Below are positions 47,747-58,742 of a stretch of 62,500 nt of DNA, one piece after another. The DNA is taken from the NCBI GenBank assembly GCA_002104895.1, contig MCFG01000214.1, positions 17,501 to 80,000 on the forward strand, given 5' to 3'. Source of the stretch: Anaeromyces robustus (Eukaryota > Neocallimastigomycota > Neocallimastigomycetes > Neocallimastigales > Neocallimastigaceae). The first letter of the stretch is position 1. The number at the start of each line of letters is the position of its first letter. A program made the translations under genes and the position numbers. The notes under the pieces were generated by a model, which had not been told where the DNA came from, ran no database searches, and worked only from the letters and a program-made list of their open reading frames with translations.

Positions 47747-47798
<52 letters not shown>

Positions 47799-48184
47799 TT
47801 TTTTGTTTTTTGTTCGTTTTTTTTTTTTTTTTTTTTTGTATAAATGTTTTATTATAAGAAAAATTAATTTAGAAAAAAAGAATAATTAAATTAAATTAAA
47901 TTAATTATGAAATAAATTTTTTTTTTTTTAATTAAATTTTTTAATATATTTAAATATGTAAATTGTTACCGAAGTATAATGCAAAAAATTAAATTAAAAA
48001 CAATTTGTTTTTATTAAATAAACAGAAATATTGATGAATGTTTTTGTTAAAAAAAAACAAAAAACAAAAAAAAACAAAAAAACTAAAAAAAAAAACAAAT
48101 AAATAAATAAATAAATAAATTATTGAAATTTCACGAAAAACTATTATAATTTTAAAAAAAAAAAAAAAAAAAAAAATAAATAAA
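47401..48184. other. Upstream region of the ankyrin gene
   Basis: A (TAAA)n tract (47540-47584), a T45-type run (47751-47797) and poly-A. Parts of it (GAAATTGAATAAAGTTAA..., TTACCGAAGTATAA, ACAGAAATATTGATGAATG, TATTGAAATTTCACGAAAAACTATTATAATTTT) recur upstream of the decayed copy at 51340-51840. The duplication therefore included the promoter region. Confidence 0.7.
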
Positions 48185-50314
48185 ATGACTATGGATAATG
48201 ATGAATATAAAAATTTCTATCTTTATTTTTATGTGAAGGCTATTGATTCCAAAAATATTAATAAAATTAAAATATTAAATAAGGAAATTAATAATAATAA
48301 TAAAACAAGTAAAAATAAAATAGATATTGTCTATGAATTATATGACAAATATTTACTTTCAGTTGAAAGATTAAAATTTATAATTGAAAATTGTAATACC
48401 TATTTTCACATTTCGCGGAAATTACAAAAAAGAATAATATTTGAATGTAATTATGAATATTATAATATTCTTACTGATAATTTAAAATTTTTTGATAACC
48501 AATTTATTATTAATATCTTAAAAAATCATTATAAAAAAAAAATCCCATTATCTACTTCAGATTTAAATCAATTAATTTACAAATATAAAATTCCAAATCA
48601 TAAAAATAAAATTGCCTATCTTGATTCCTATGTGAATGCTATTGATTCTGGAAATAGTAATGAAATTAAAGTATTAATAAATAAAGATAATAATAATAAA
48701 AATAAAAAAGATATTTTATATGATATGTATGATAATGATTTTCTTACAGTGGAAAGATTGAAATTTATCAATGAAAATTGTACTAAAGATTTAGACATTT
48801 CGTCAGAATTAGTAAAAAAACTAATAAGAGAAGATAATTTTGAATATATTAATATTATTTTTGACCGATTAAAATTTTTTGATAACAAATTTATTATGGA
48901 TACCTTAAGTTATCATTATAAAAATAAAATACCATTATCTACGTCCGATTTAAATCAAATCATTTCCAAATATAAAATTCCAAAATATAAATATATTAAG
49001 ACTTATTACAAAACGTTAAAAAAATATAAAACTGAAAACGTAAGATATTTAACTGAAGCATGTAGAATGAAAAATGAACATATGGTAAAATTTTTAGTTG
49101 AACATGGTATATGTATAGATTTTGAAGATGATCTTGGTAGAAAACCAATTTTTGAGGCATGTTCCAGTGGCAATGAAACTATAATAAAATATTTAGTTAA
49201 ACATGGAGCAGATATAAATGAGGTAATTGGTAATAATAAAGAAACACCATTATTTGAGCTATGTTCCAAAGGAAATGAAAATATGGTAAAATATTTAGTG
49301 GAACATGGAGCCAATGTAAATAAAATAAGTCGTAATGAAGAAACACCACTATTTAATGCCTGTTCAAGTGGTAATGAAACTATAGTAAAATATTTAGTGG
49401 AACATGAAGCATATATAAACAAAATAAATATTAAAGGTGAAACACCATTATTTAATGCCTGTAAAAGTGGCAATGTCAATATAATAAAATTTTTAGTAGG
49501 ACATGGAGCAAATATAGACCATGTCAATGATATTGGTGAAACACCACTATTTAATATATGTGAAATTGGAAATGAAGATATGGTGAAATATTTTGTGGAA
49601 CATGGAGTCAATGTAAATAAAATAAGTCGTAATGAAGAAACACCACTATTTAATGCCTGTTCAAGTGGCAATGAAACTATAATAAAATATTTAGTGGAAC
49701 ATGGAGCCGATATAAACATAATAAGTATTAAAGGTGAAACACCACTATCTATTGTATGTGAAAGTGACAATGTCAATATAATAAGATATTTTGTGGAACA
49801 TGGAGCAGTTATAAACCATATCAATAATATTGGTGAAACACCACTATTTAATATATGTGAAAGTGGAAATGAAGATATGGTGAAATATTTTGTGGAACAT
49901 GGAGCCGATATAAATAGAATTAATGGAAATGGTAGTACACCATTATTTAATGCCTGTTCAAGTGGAAATGAAACTATCGTAAAATATTTAGTGGAACATG
50001 GAGCCGATATAAATAAAGAAAATAATTTTGGTAATACCCCATTATTTAATGCCTGTGAAAGTGGAAATGAAACTATTGTAAAATATTTAGTGGAACATGG
50101 ATTAAATGTAAATAAAGAAAATAGTTATGGTGAAACACCAATATTTTATGCCTTTAAATATATCAATGAAAATATAATAAAATATTTAGTGGAACATGGA
50201 GCAAATATAAATAAAGTAAATAAATTTGGTTATACCCCCGTTGTTGAAGCCAAAAGAATTGGAAATGAAAATATATTAAAGTATTTAACGGAACATGGAG
50301 CAAATATAAATTGA
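48185..50314 (+). CDS. Ankyrin-repeat protein with duplicated N-terminal module
   Basis: Single exon, 709 aa, no signal peptide or membrane segment. Residues 1 to about 280 are two copies of a helical, Lys/Asn-rich module of about 130 aa. Each has Y-xAIDSxNxxxIKxLxxK, IxYxxYDxxxLxVERLKFIxENC, EYxNIxxDxLKFFDNxFI and HYKxKIPLSTSDLNQxIxKYKIP. Residues from about 284 to the end are 13 ankyrin repeats of 33 residues with consensus ETPLFNACSSGNETIVKYL followed by VEHGADINK. Repeats 3-5 and 6-8 share the same sequence of variants, which suggests a three-repeat (297 bp) duplication. It probably acts as a cytosolic binding scaffold; partners are unknown. The first ATG follows a long A-run; a second (MDND) is two codons later and equally possible. 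A decayed tandem copy lies 1.5 kb downstream. Confidence 0.9.
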   Translation: MTMDNDEYKNFYLYFYVKAIDSKNINKIKILNKEINNNNKTSKNKIDIVYELYDKYLLSVERLKFIIENCNTYFHISRKLQKRIIFECNYEYYNILTDNLKFFDNQFIINILKNHYKKKIPLSTSDLNQLIYKYKIPNHKNKIAYLDSYVNAIDSGNSNEIKVLINKDNNNKNKKDILYDMYDNDFLTVERLKFINENCTKDLDISSELVKKLIREDNFEYINIIFDRLKFFDNKFIMDTLSYHYKNKIPLSTSDLNQIISKYKIPKYKYIKTYYKTLKKYKTENVRYLTEACRMKNEHMVKFLVEHGICIDFEDDLGRKPIFEACSSGNETIIKYLVKHGADINEVIGNNKETPLFELCSKGNENMVKYLVEHGANVNKISRNEETPLFNACSSGNETIVKYLVEHEAYINKINIKGETPLFNACKSGNVNIIKFLVGHGANIDHVNDIGETPLFNICEIGNEDMVKYFVEHGVNVNKISRNEETPLFNACSSGNETIIKYLVEHGADINIISIKGETPLSIVCESDNVNIIRYFVEHGAVINHINNIGETPLFNICESGNEDMVKYFVEHGADINRINGNGSTPLFNACSSGNETIVKYLVEHGADINKENNFGNTPLFNACESGNETIVKYLVEHGLNVNKENSYGETPIFYAFKYINENIIKYLVEHGANINKVNKFGYTPVVEAKRIGNENILKYLTEHGANIN

Positions 50315-50335
50315 AAAAAAAAAATAAAAATAAAA

Positions 50336-50446
50336 TAAAATAATAATAATAAATAATAATAATAATAATAATAATAATCAATAATAATAAATAATAATAA
50401 TAATAATAATAATAATCAATAATAATAAATAATAATAATAATAATT
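50336..50446. repeat. (AAT)n tract
   Basis: Interrupted AAT/ATAATAATC repeats starting just after the ankyrin stop codon; the block is itself roughly doubled (50338-50385 and 50386-50440). Confidence 0.85.
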
Positions 50447-50989
50447 GTAATTGTAATGACTACACCAATAACAATTATAAATATAAAAGTATTTTAAAAA
50501 TTATAGTAAATTATTTAAGAGAAAAAAAAAATATGTATATATATATATATATAGCTATTAAAAATAAAATAAAATAAAAATAAAATAAAAATAAAAATAT
50601 ATTTTAAATTAAAATAAGCATTTTATAGAATAAAATTAATATTTTTTCATTAAAAAATATATTTAATGGAAAATATATTTAAATTGTTGCTGTTTTTAAA
50701 TGTTTCTAATTTTTTTTTATTTTATTTTATTTTTTTTTTAAAAGCAATAACAAATAGATGGGGTTTTTTTTTTTATCAAAAATAATATATAAATGTATAT
50801 CTATCAAGTCTATCGAAATCAAATAATACATGAAATTTTTTTTTTTTTTTCTAATTTTTTTTTTTTTTTTTTGTTTAATTTATTAATATACATAGATATA
50901 AAATATATAATACATTAATAATAATAAACAAAAAAAAGAAAAGAAAAAGAAAAAGAAAAAGAAAAAGAAAAAAGAAAAATAAAAAAAAT

Positions 50990-51150
50990 AAAAAAAAAAT
51001 AAATAAAAAAAAAATAAAAATAAAAAAATAAATAAAAAGAAAAAAAAATAAAAATAAAAAAATAAATAAAAAGAAAAAAAAATAAAAATAAAAAAAATAA
51101 TAAATAAAAAGAAAAAAAAATAAAAATAAAAAAAATAATAAATAAAAAGA
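50990..51150. repeat. A-rich tandem repeat, unit about 38 bp x 4
   Basis: Copies of AAATAAATAAAAAGAAAAAA followed by AATAAAAATAAAA; part of a 330-bp purine-rich block (50930-51250). Confidence 0.8.
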
Positions 51151-51853
51151 AATAAAGAAACATAAAAAAAAATAATAATAATATTAAAAAAAAGAAAGAA
51201 AGAAAGGAAAAATAAAAAGAAAAATAACAAAAAGAAAAATAAAACAATAAAAAAAGAAAAATAAATCAATAAAAAATAAACTATAAAACAATAAGATTAT
51301 AAAAAAAATTAAATAAATAGTCAATAAAATAAAATAAATAAATAAGAAGTTGAAATAAAGTTAAGAAAAACAAAAAAAAAAAAAAAAAAAAGTGAAAAAG
51401 AAAAATACTACTTCAATTATATTTCAATTATATTTTTATTTTTATTTTGAAGATTTTAATTTTCGTTAAATTTGTTTTGTTTTGTTTGTTTGTTTTGTTT
51501 GTTTGCTTGTTAGTTTTTTTATATAAATGTTTTATTATTAAAAAAAAATAATTTAAATATAAAATAATGAATCTAAATTTTTTAACAAAAAATATATGAA
51601 AAAAACTATTTCATATTAATTATTTAAATATTTTAAATATTTTAAATATTTTAAATAATTACCAAAGTATAAACTACAAATTAAAACACTTTTTTTTTTT
51701 TATTAAAATAACAGATACAGATGAATGTTTGTAAAATAAATAAATAAATAAATAAATAGATAGATAGTTAATCATATAATAACAGAAATAAATTAAAATT
51801 ATTGAAATTTGCGAAAACTATTATAATTTTTTTTTAAAAAAAAAAAAATAAAA

Positions 51854-52490
51854 TGACTATGACTAAATGATGAATATAACTATTTTTATCTTGATTCCTA
51901 AAGGCTATTAATTTCAAAAATATTAATAAAATTAAAATATTAATTAATAAAGATATTAATAATAATAATAAAAATAAAACAACTGAAAATAAAAAAGATA
52001 TTGTTTATATATGAAATGTATGACAAATATCTACTTTTATTTGAAAGATTGACATTTATAATTAATTGAAAATTGTACTAAATATTTACGCCTTTCGCCG
52101 GCATTAGTAAAAAGATTAATAAGAAAAAATAATATTGAATATTTTAATAATATTTTTGAAAGATTAAATTATTTTAATAACGAATTTATTATTAATAGTT
52201 TACATTATCATTATAGAAATAAAATACCATTACCTACGTCAAAATTAAATCAAATAATTTTCAAATATATATTTCCAAAATATAAATATACTACTATTTT
52301 CAATTTAAATAGAATTGAAAATGAAAAAAATGATATTTAGTGGATGCATGTAAAATTGAAAATGAAAATATGGTAAGATATTTAGTTGAACATGATATAC
52401 ATATAAATGCAAAAGGTAATCTTGGTAGAATTACCAATTTTTTGAGGCCTGTAGAAATAAAAATGAATATATAGTAAAATATAAAGGGTT
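51854..52490 (+). pseudogene. Decayed tandem copy of the ankyrin gene
   Basis: The start ATGACTATG-ACTAAATGATGAATATAAC matches the intact gene's ATGACTATGGATAATGATGAATATAAA with indels. Fragments follow in different frames: INKIKILINKDINNNN, KFERLTFI-type pieces, LRLSPALVKRLIRKNNIEYFNNI, HYRNKIPLPTSKLNQIIFK and NMVRYLVEHDIHINAKGNLGR. It covers one N-terminal module and about one and a half ankyrin repeats, then stops at about 52490. Small indels and two stop codons make it non-functional. The 5' flank is duplicated too. Confidence 0.88.
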
Positions 52491-54553
52491 AAGTAAATTA
52501 TAAATTTAAATATTAATAATAATAAATTAAAAAATAAATTTTTTTTTATTATCTCTATAATATTATTAAAATTTATATAATTGATTATATAATTTGAAAT
52601 ACTATACTCTCTAGGTTATAGATAAAGTTTATACATAGATATACATTAAATATGAACTAATAATAATAATCTTTATATATAATAAAAAAATATGTAAAAA
52701 TATTTTAATATTATAGTATATTATAATATTTAAAAAAAAAAGTGATAATAGTATGAATTGAATAATCATAATATTAATATTAATAAAGTGTAAAAAAATA
52801 AAAATTATACTTTTTATTTCTTTCTCTCTCTCTTTTTTCTTTTTAAGAAACAAGAATATTTAATATGATATTTTAAATCTAATGTAATTAATAATATTGA
52901 TAATATCCTAATATTTTAACTATCAAAAAGACAATTAGATAAAATAATATATAATATATATTAGAAAATTATTATAAAAAAAGATTAATAATATAAATTA
53001 TTATTTTCTAAGTTAGATTATTTAATTATATTATTTAGTTTTTTATTATTATTATTATATTTTTACTTAATCATTTTTATAAATATATATATATAAAAGT
53101 TATATGGTTATTTGGTTAATTAATTAGTTAATTAATTAATTTGTAATTATTATTTTACATATAGATATAGATTTGGTTGATAATATTTAATGTTCAATAT
53201 CCTATATAATTATAATTTATAAATAAATTTTTTTTTTGTTCTCTATAAAGACTTTATTCCATAAATAAACCAATTAATTAATTAATTAATTATAAAAAAT
53301 TTTTTAAAAAATATTTTATTTAATAATTTATTATTTAAATTTTCCTTAAAATATTAAATATTGATATATTATAATAATAATAATAAAAAAGAATATTTTA
53401 TAATTTTATTTAGGGGCTTTTCAAATAATTTATCCAATTTTTATATATTATAAAAAAAAATTTTTTTTTTCTTTTTTATAGTGTAATAATAAAAAAGAAA
53501 AATATATAAATAAATATATATATATATTAATTTATTAATTTATTAATTTTGGGTTTATAACCAGCCTCAAATGAATAATACAAATGGCAGGTTATTGTTA
53601 AATAAATTGACATGGTTTCAAAAAAAAAAATTGAGGCTTGGGATATAATGGAGTTATATTTAAAGGCTTAAAGGCTATATTAATAATAATGTTTCTATTA
53701 TGGAAAAAAAAAGTATTACTTTACTACTATCATTAAATAAGACCTTCCATTGAAGTATTTATCTTTCCCAAAATTAATGATTACAGTAGTGTTTTTTTTT
53801 TCTTTTTTTTTTTTTTAGTTTAGTTAAAGTCATTGGTTAGTTCTAATAAACTAGTTTCATTTCATAGTAGAAATGAATATTTATGATTAAGATATATGGA
53901 ACTATCTTCTAGCAATATATATTAACAAGTGGAGAGGTAAAGTTAAAATTGATAGACAATAATATGAAAGATAGGCTAATTATAAAAATTTTATTAAGTC
54001 TCATTTTAAAGTCTCACTTTTTTTATTTATTAAAAATATATTATAAATATTTATTATAATAATAATAATAAATATATTTAAATATATAATAATCATATAT
54101 TAAAATTTATATTTATATATGATAAAAAAAAAAAAAAATATTAAAAGTGATTTTTTATTTAAACAATTTACCAAATAAAAAATTTCTTTCTTTTCCTTTT
54201 TTTTACTTTTTTTTTTTGACATAAAATATGTTTAAAAACCTTTATATATTGTATAATATATTGTATACTGTTTAATATATTGTATTATATAATATAATAT
54301 AATATATTGTTTAATATAATTAATTTTAATTTAATATAAAATTTAATAAATAAAAAAAATTTTTTTTCTTTATTAGTAAAAAAAAAAAAAAAAATTTTTT
54401 TTTTTGTTTTTAATTAATTTTCTAGAATTTCATTTTAAACAAAAAGAATTTTAAAAAGATGCTAAAAAGAAGAAAAAAAAAATTTTTTTTTTTTTTTTAG
54501 TAATTCTTTTAACTTAAAATTTTTTCAACAAATGTTGTTAAGTAAAATTCAAC

Positions 54554-54584
<31 letters not shown>

Positions 54585-56066
54585 GGAAAATGATAAACAA
54601 AATTTAAAAAAGAAGAAAAAAAAGAAGAAAAAAAAAAAAAAAAGAAAAAAAAGGAAAAAAAATTTTTTATTTATTTGTTTATTTAATATTTTTGTACATT
54701 TTTTATTTAAATTTCATTATTATTACAATTACTACAATTATTATTATTTATTTATTTATTTATTTATTTATTATTATTTATTATTTATTATTATTTATTT
54801 AATTATTTTGGAGAAAAAAAATGCTTTTAAAAAAAGAATACTATAAAACAAATTCATTTATTCATTATTTTATAAAAAAATAAAAAAAAGTAAAAAATAA
54901 ACATCATTTGACATTTATTTTAATTATTATTTCTAATATTATTATTATTATTTGAATTTTTATAATAATATAATCTATTTTTAATATTTTAATTAATTAT
55001 ATTGTTAACTATTATTTATTTTTATTTTATATTACTTTTCTTATTAGTGTGAAATTAAAAGATAAAAAATTCAATTTATAATAATTAATTGTCAGAGTTA
55101 TTTTTTTTTTTTTTGGAATAAATTGATACAATATTATGTATAGTATTATAGAACTTAAAAGGTATTGATTTTTTTATTTACTCAATAAAAATGAATTAAA
55201 AATAATAACCTTAATAACACGAGCAACAACAACAATAACAACAACATAATAATAATAATAATAAATGATAATAAATAAAGCATTGTAAGTTATGAATCAA
55301 TTAAATTATTTGATGGCAATAAAAAAAAAGATACAATTTTCACATTATGATAAAACATAAAGAATTTAAATGGATTTCTTTATTTGGAATAAATTAAAAG
55401 AGATAATATAAGAAAAAAAAAAAAAAAAAGGGATATTTAATATGAAGTGAATTTAAAAATCTTTCAGACCTTTAAATTTGATAAAACAAATTTCTTATAA
55501 ATTCTTATAAAAAAAAATTTAATAAAATAAATAAATAAATAAATGAATAAATGAATAAATAGATGAATAAGTTTTAATTAAATAAATAAATAAACAATAA
55601 AATAGTATATTAATAAATGAATGAATAATTATAAATGAAATAATAATAAATAAATGAATGAATAATTATAAATGAAATAATAATAAATAAATGAATGAAT
55701 AATTATAAATTAAATAATTAAAAATGAAATAATTAAAAATTTATAAATTAAAAAATTTATAAATTAAAAATTAAAAATTCATTTATTAAAATATTCATTT
55801 ATTATATATTATTTATTAATATATTATTTATTAATTTATTTATTTATTTATTCATTTATTTATTTATTAATTTAATGGCGATTTGCTACTTTTAAAAAGT
55901 TTCCATGTCAAGCCCCATAAATTTAATTAGATTATCTGGATTGATTTTTTTCTTTTTTCGGAAAATTTTTTAATAAAGAAGTTTTTTTTTTATTTTTTTA
56001 TTTTTTTAATTAAAATTTTATTTGGTAATAAAAAAAACTTAAAACTTAAAAACTTAAAAACTTTTG

Positions 56067-56122
56067 TTTAATTCATTCATTCATTCATTCATTCATTCAT
56101 TCATTCATTCATTCATTCATTC
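56067..56122. repeat. (ATTC)n tetranucleotide tract
   Basis: About 14 perfect copies. Confidence 0.9.
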
Positions 56123-56754
56123 ATTATTTAATTCATTATAAAATAGGTATTTAATTATAAAATAGGTATTTTATTTTATTATTATCCATATGAATGAAAA
56201 AAATTTTACTTTATGTTAAAAATTTTTATATACTTTTGAATAATGTGCTTTAGAATGTTACAAATTTAAAATAAAATAATAACCCTAATATAATATCAAC
56301 TAATAATTTATTAAGGTTTTACAATTTATTTTAACTATAAAATTATTATTATTTCTTAATGGTTGTGTTTTTTTTTTTTTTTTTTTTTTTTTTTTCTAAT
56401 GGAGAATTAAAAATTTTTTTTATATTTTTTTATATTTTTTTGTTTTTTTGTATTTTGTAGTATTTTTTTTATTTTATTTTATTTTATGATAATTTAATTA
56501 TTATTACTCATATGAATTAATAGGTTTTATATTATTTATATATTATTAATATATGGTACAATATATTAATAATACATTATTTATATATTAATTATATATT
56601 ATTAACTTTTCTTTAATTTAGTTGATTGAATAAAATATATTTTAGATAAAAAGGGGCAATTCGTACCATTTAATTATTATGTTTTTATGCATTTTAAAAA
56701 AAAATGATACATAAAAGGAAAAAATAAGTTATAACAATAGTAAAAAAAAAAAAA

Positions 56755-56839
56755 AAAGTAACAATCGTAAATTAATAAATAAATAAATTAATAAATAAAT
56801 AAATAAATAAATTAATATATAAATAAATAAATAAATTAA

Positions 56840-56878
<39 letters not shown>

Positions 56879-57045
56879 ATTAATATATAAATAAATAAAT
56901 AAATTAATATATAAATAAATAAATAAATAAATAAATAAATTAATATATAAATAAATAAATAAATTAATATATAAATAAATAAATAAATTAATATATAAAT
57001 AAATAAATAAATAAATAAATTAATATATAAATAAATAAATAAATA
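56755..57045. repeat. Composite (TAAA)n/TTAATATA satellite
   Basis: TTAATATATAAA alternates with blocks of (TAAA)n of variable length, at least eight times. Confidence 0.9.
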
Positions 57046-58215
57046 TTAAATTAAATAAATTTATTTATTTATTATTCTTATTATTTATTCGTTCATTTAT
57101 TTATTAATTATTTCAAATGAAATGTAACGTAATACTTACTTCAACCTAATTTTTTCGTGTAACACATTATTCTAATAATAAATTATGTTTATGTATAATA
57201 TTTCATATGTGATTTTAATATTTTAATATTTTTTATTTAATATTATTTAATATTATTTTAGTATGATTCATTTTCTTTATTTTCTTTGTATTATTATTAT
57301 TCTTATTATTTTAATAATTATTATAATTTTATTTTAATTTGCATAATTATTATACAGTATATAATTTATTAATGGTATGTATTTAGATAATACTTTTTAA
57401 ATTTAAATTTAGTTTATTAACCTTAATCTTATAATAAATTAGAATATGGTAAAACCAAACAAAATTTAATGCATAAAAAGAAAAAAATAAAAAAAAGAAC
57501 CAACAAAATAAGAAAAAAATAAAAAAAAGAACCAACAAAATAAGAATAAAATAAAATAAAAAATAAAAATAAAATAAAATTAAAGAAAAAAAAAATTTTT
57601 TTTTTAATTAAATCAAATCAAATTAAAAAAAAAAGATTTTTTAAAATTGATTGGCCATAATTATGGTTATATTAAAAAACGTTTTTATTTGTTTTTGTAT
57701 TAAAAAAATTTTTTTTATTTTGTAGTAAAAGAATATTGAATACAAAAAAATGGTTAATAAATTTTTTAATATAAAATATAAAATATAAAATATAAAATAG
57801 AATAGAATAAATATAATTAATATAATAAATATAATATATAAAATTAATAATAAATATAATAAATATAAATGAATATAATAAATATAATAAATATTAAAAA
57901 TATTTTTAATATAAAATATAATATTATATATCAATATATTAATGAATATATTAATGAATATATAAATATATAAATATATTAATAAATACAATAACTTAAT
58001 AATATTAAAATATTTGTTAAAAAACTTTTTGAATAAATAATAATTTTTAATAATAATTTTTAATAATAATTTGTAATAATAATAAATTTGTAATAATAAT
58101 AATAAATTTGTATATTATAATAATAATTTGTATCTCTTTATCATAATAAAATAATATATAATCTAATATAATATATAATTTAAAATTGTTACCAATAAAA
58201 ATGGATTCTTTTTTT

Positions 58216-58260
<45 letters not shown>

Positions 58261-58262
58261 GG

Positions 58263-58270
58263 TATAAATA
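58263..58270 (+). promoter_or_regulatory. Probable TATA box of the CotH gene
   Basis: TATAAATA after an A-run, with TTTTCATTTTAAAAT starting 21 bp later, as at the hydrolase gene (4633). The ATG is 155 bp downstream. Confidence 0.55.
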
Positions 58271-58423
58271 GTGTAAAAAAGTATTTTCATTTTAAAATTT
58301 TGCAATCCTAGTAAAAACAGTTTTTCATTCCTATAAAGTTTTTCAAATAATATATAAAGTTTTTCAATAATAATATAATAATTTTATTTTTTTTTTTTTT
58401 TTATAAAAAAAAAAAAAAGCATA

Positions 58424-58711
58424 ATGTTGATAAAATGCTATAAAACTTTTTTTATATTTGTCTATACCCTTCTTTTTACAAAAACTTATACAAGTAAATA
58501 TTAAAACTAATAATAGTAATAATATTATTATTTTATAATATTTTTAAAATTTTGTTTATTGGTTTTCTTTTTTTTTTTCTTTTTCTTTTTTCTTTTTTCT
58601 TTTTTCTTTTTGTTGTCTCTTATTTTTATTTTTATATTTATATATTTTTTATTATCATTTTATAATTTATTATTATTATTTTTGTTCATTTTATTATAAA
58701 CATTTTTTTTA

Positions 58712-58742
<31 letters not shown>

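Larger units (their letters stand above)
52491..58262. other. Long gene-free AT-rich stretch
   Basis: No gene recognised in 5.8 kb. A slightly less AT-rich patch (53550-53980) has no readable frame. Otherwise there are poly-A/T blocks, AATGAAAA repeats (54556-54595), AATGAATAATTATAAATGAAAT triplication (55616-55700), (ATTC)n (56067-56122) and the satellite at 56755-57045. Confidence 0.75.

Noticed and set aside
49006-49824. 272-aa open frame on the minus strand
   Set aside because: Antisense shadow of the ankyrin array; its periodicity is that of the 99-bp repeats.
50883-51269. Long Phe-rich open frames on the minus strand
   Set aside because: Translations of A-rich tandem repeats on the other strand; no natural composition or domain.
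54562-54846. Lys/Tyr-rich open frame
   Set aside because: Covers AATGAAAA repeats, a poly-A block and (ATTT)n; low complexity only.
57641-57991. Ile/Tyr-rich 116-aa open frame on the minus strand
   Set aside because: Composed of AATATA-type repeats; no codon or residue variety expected of a gene.
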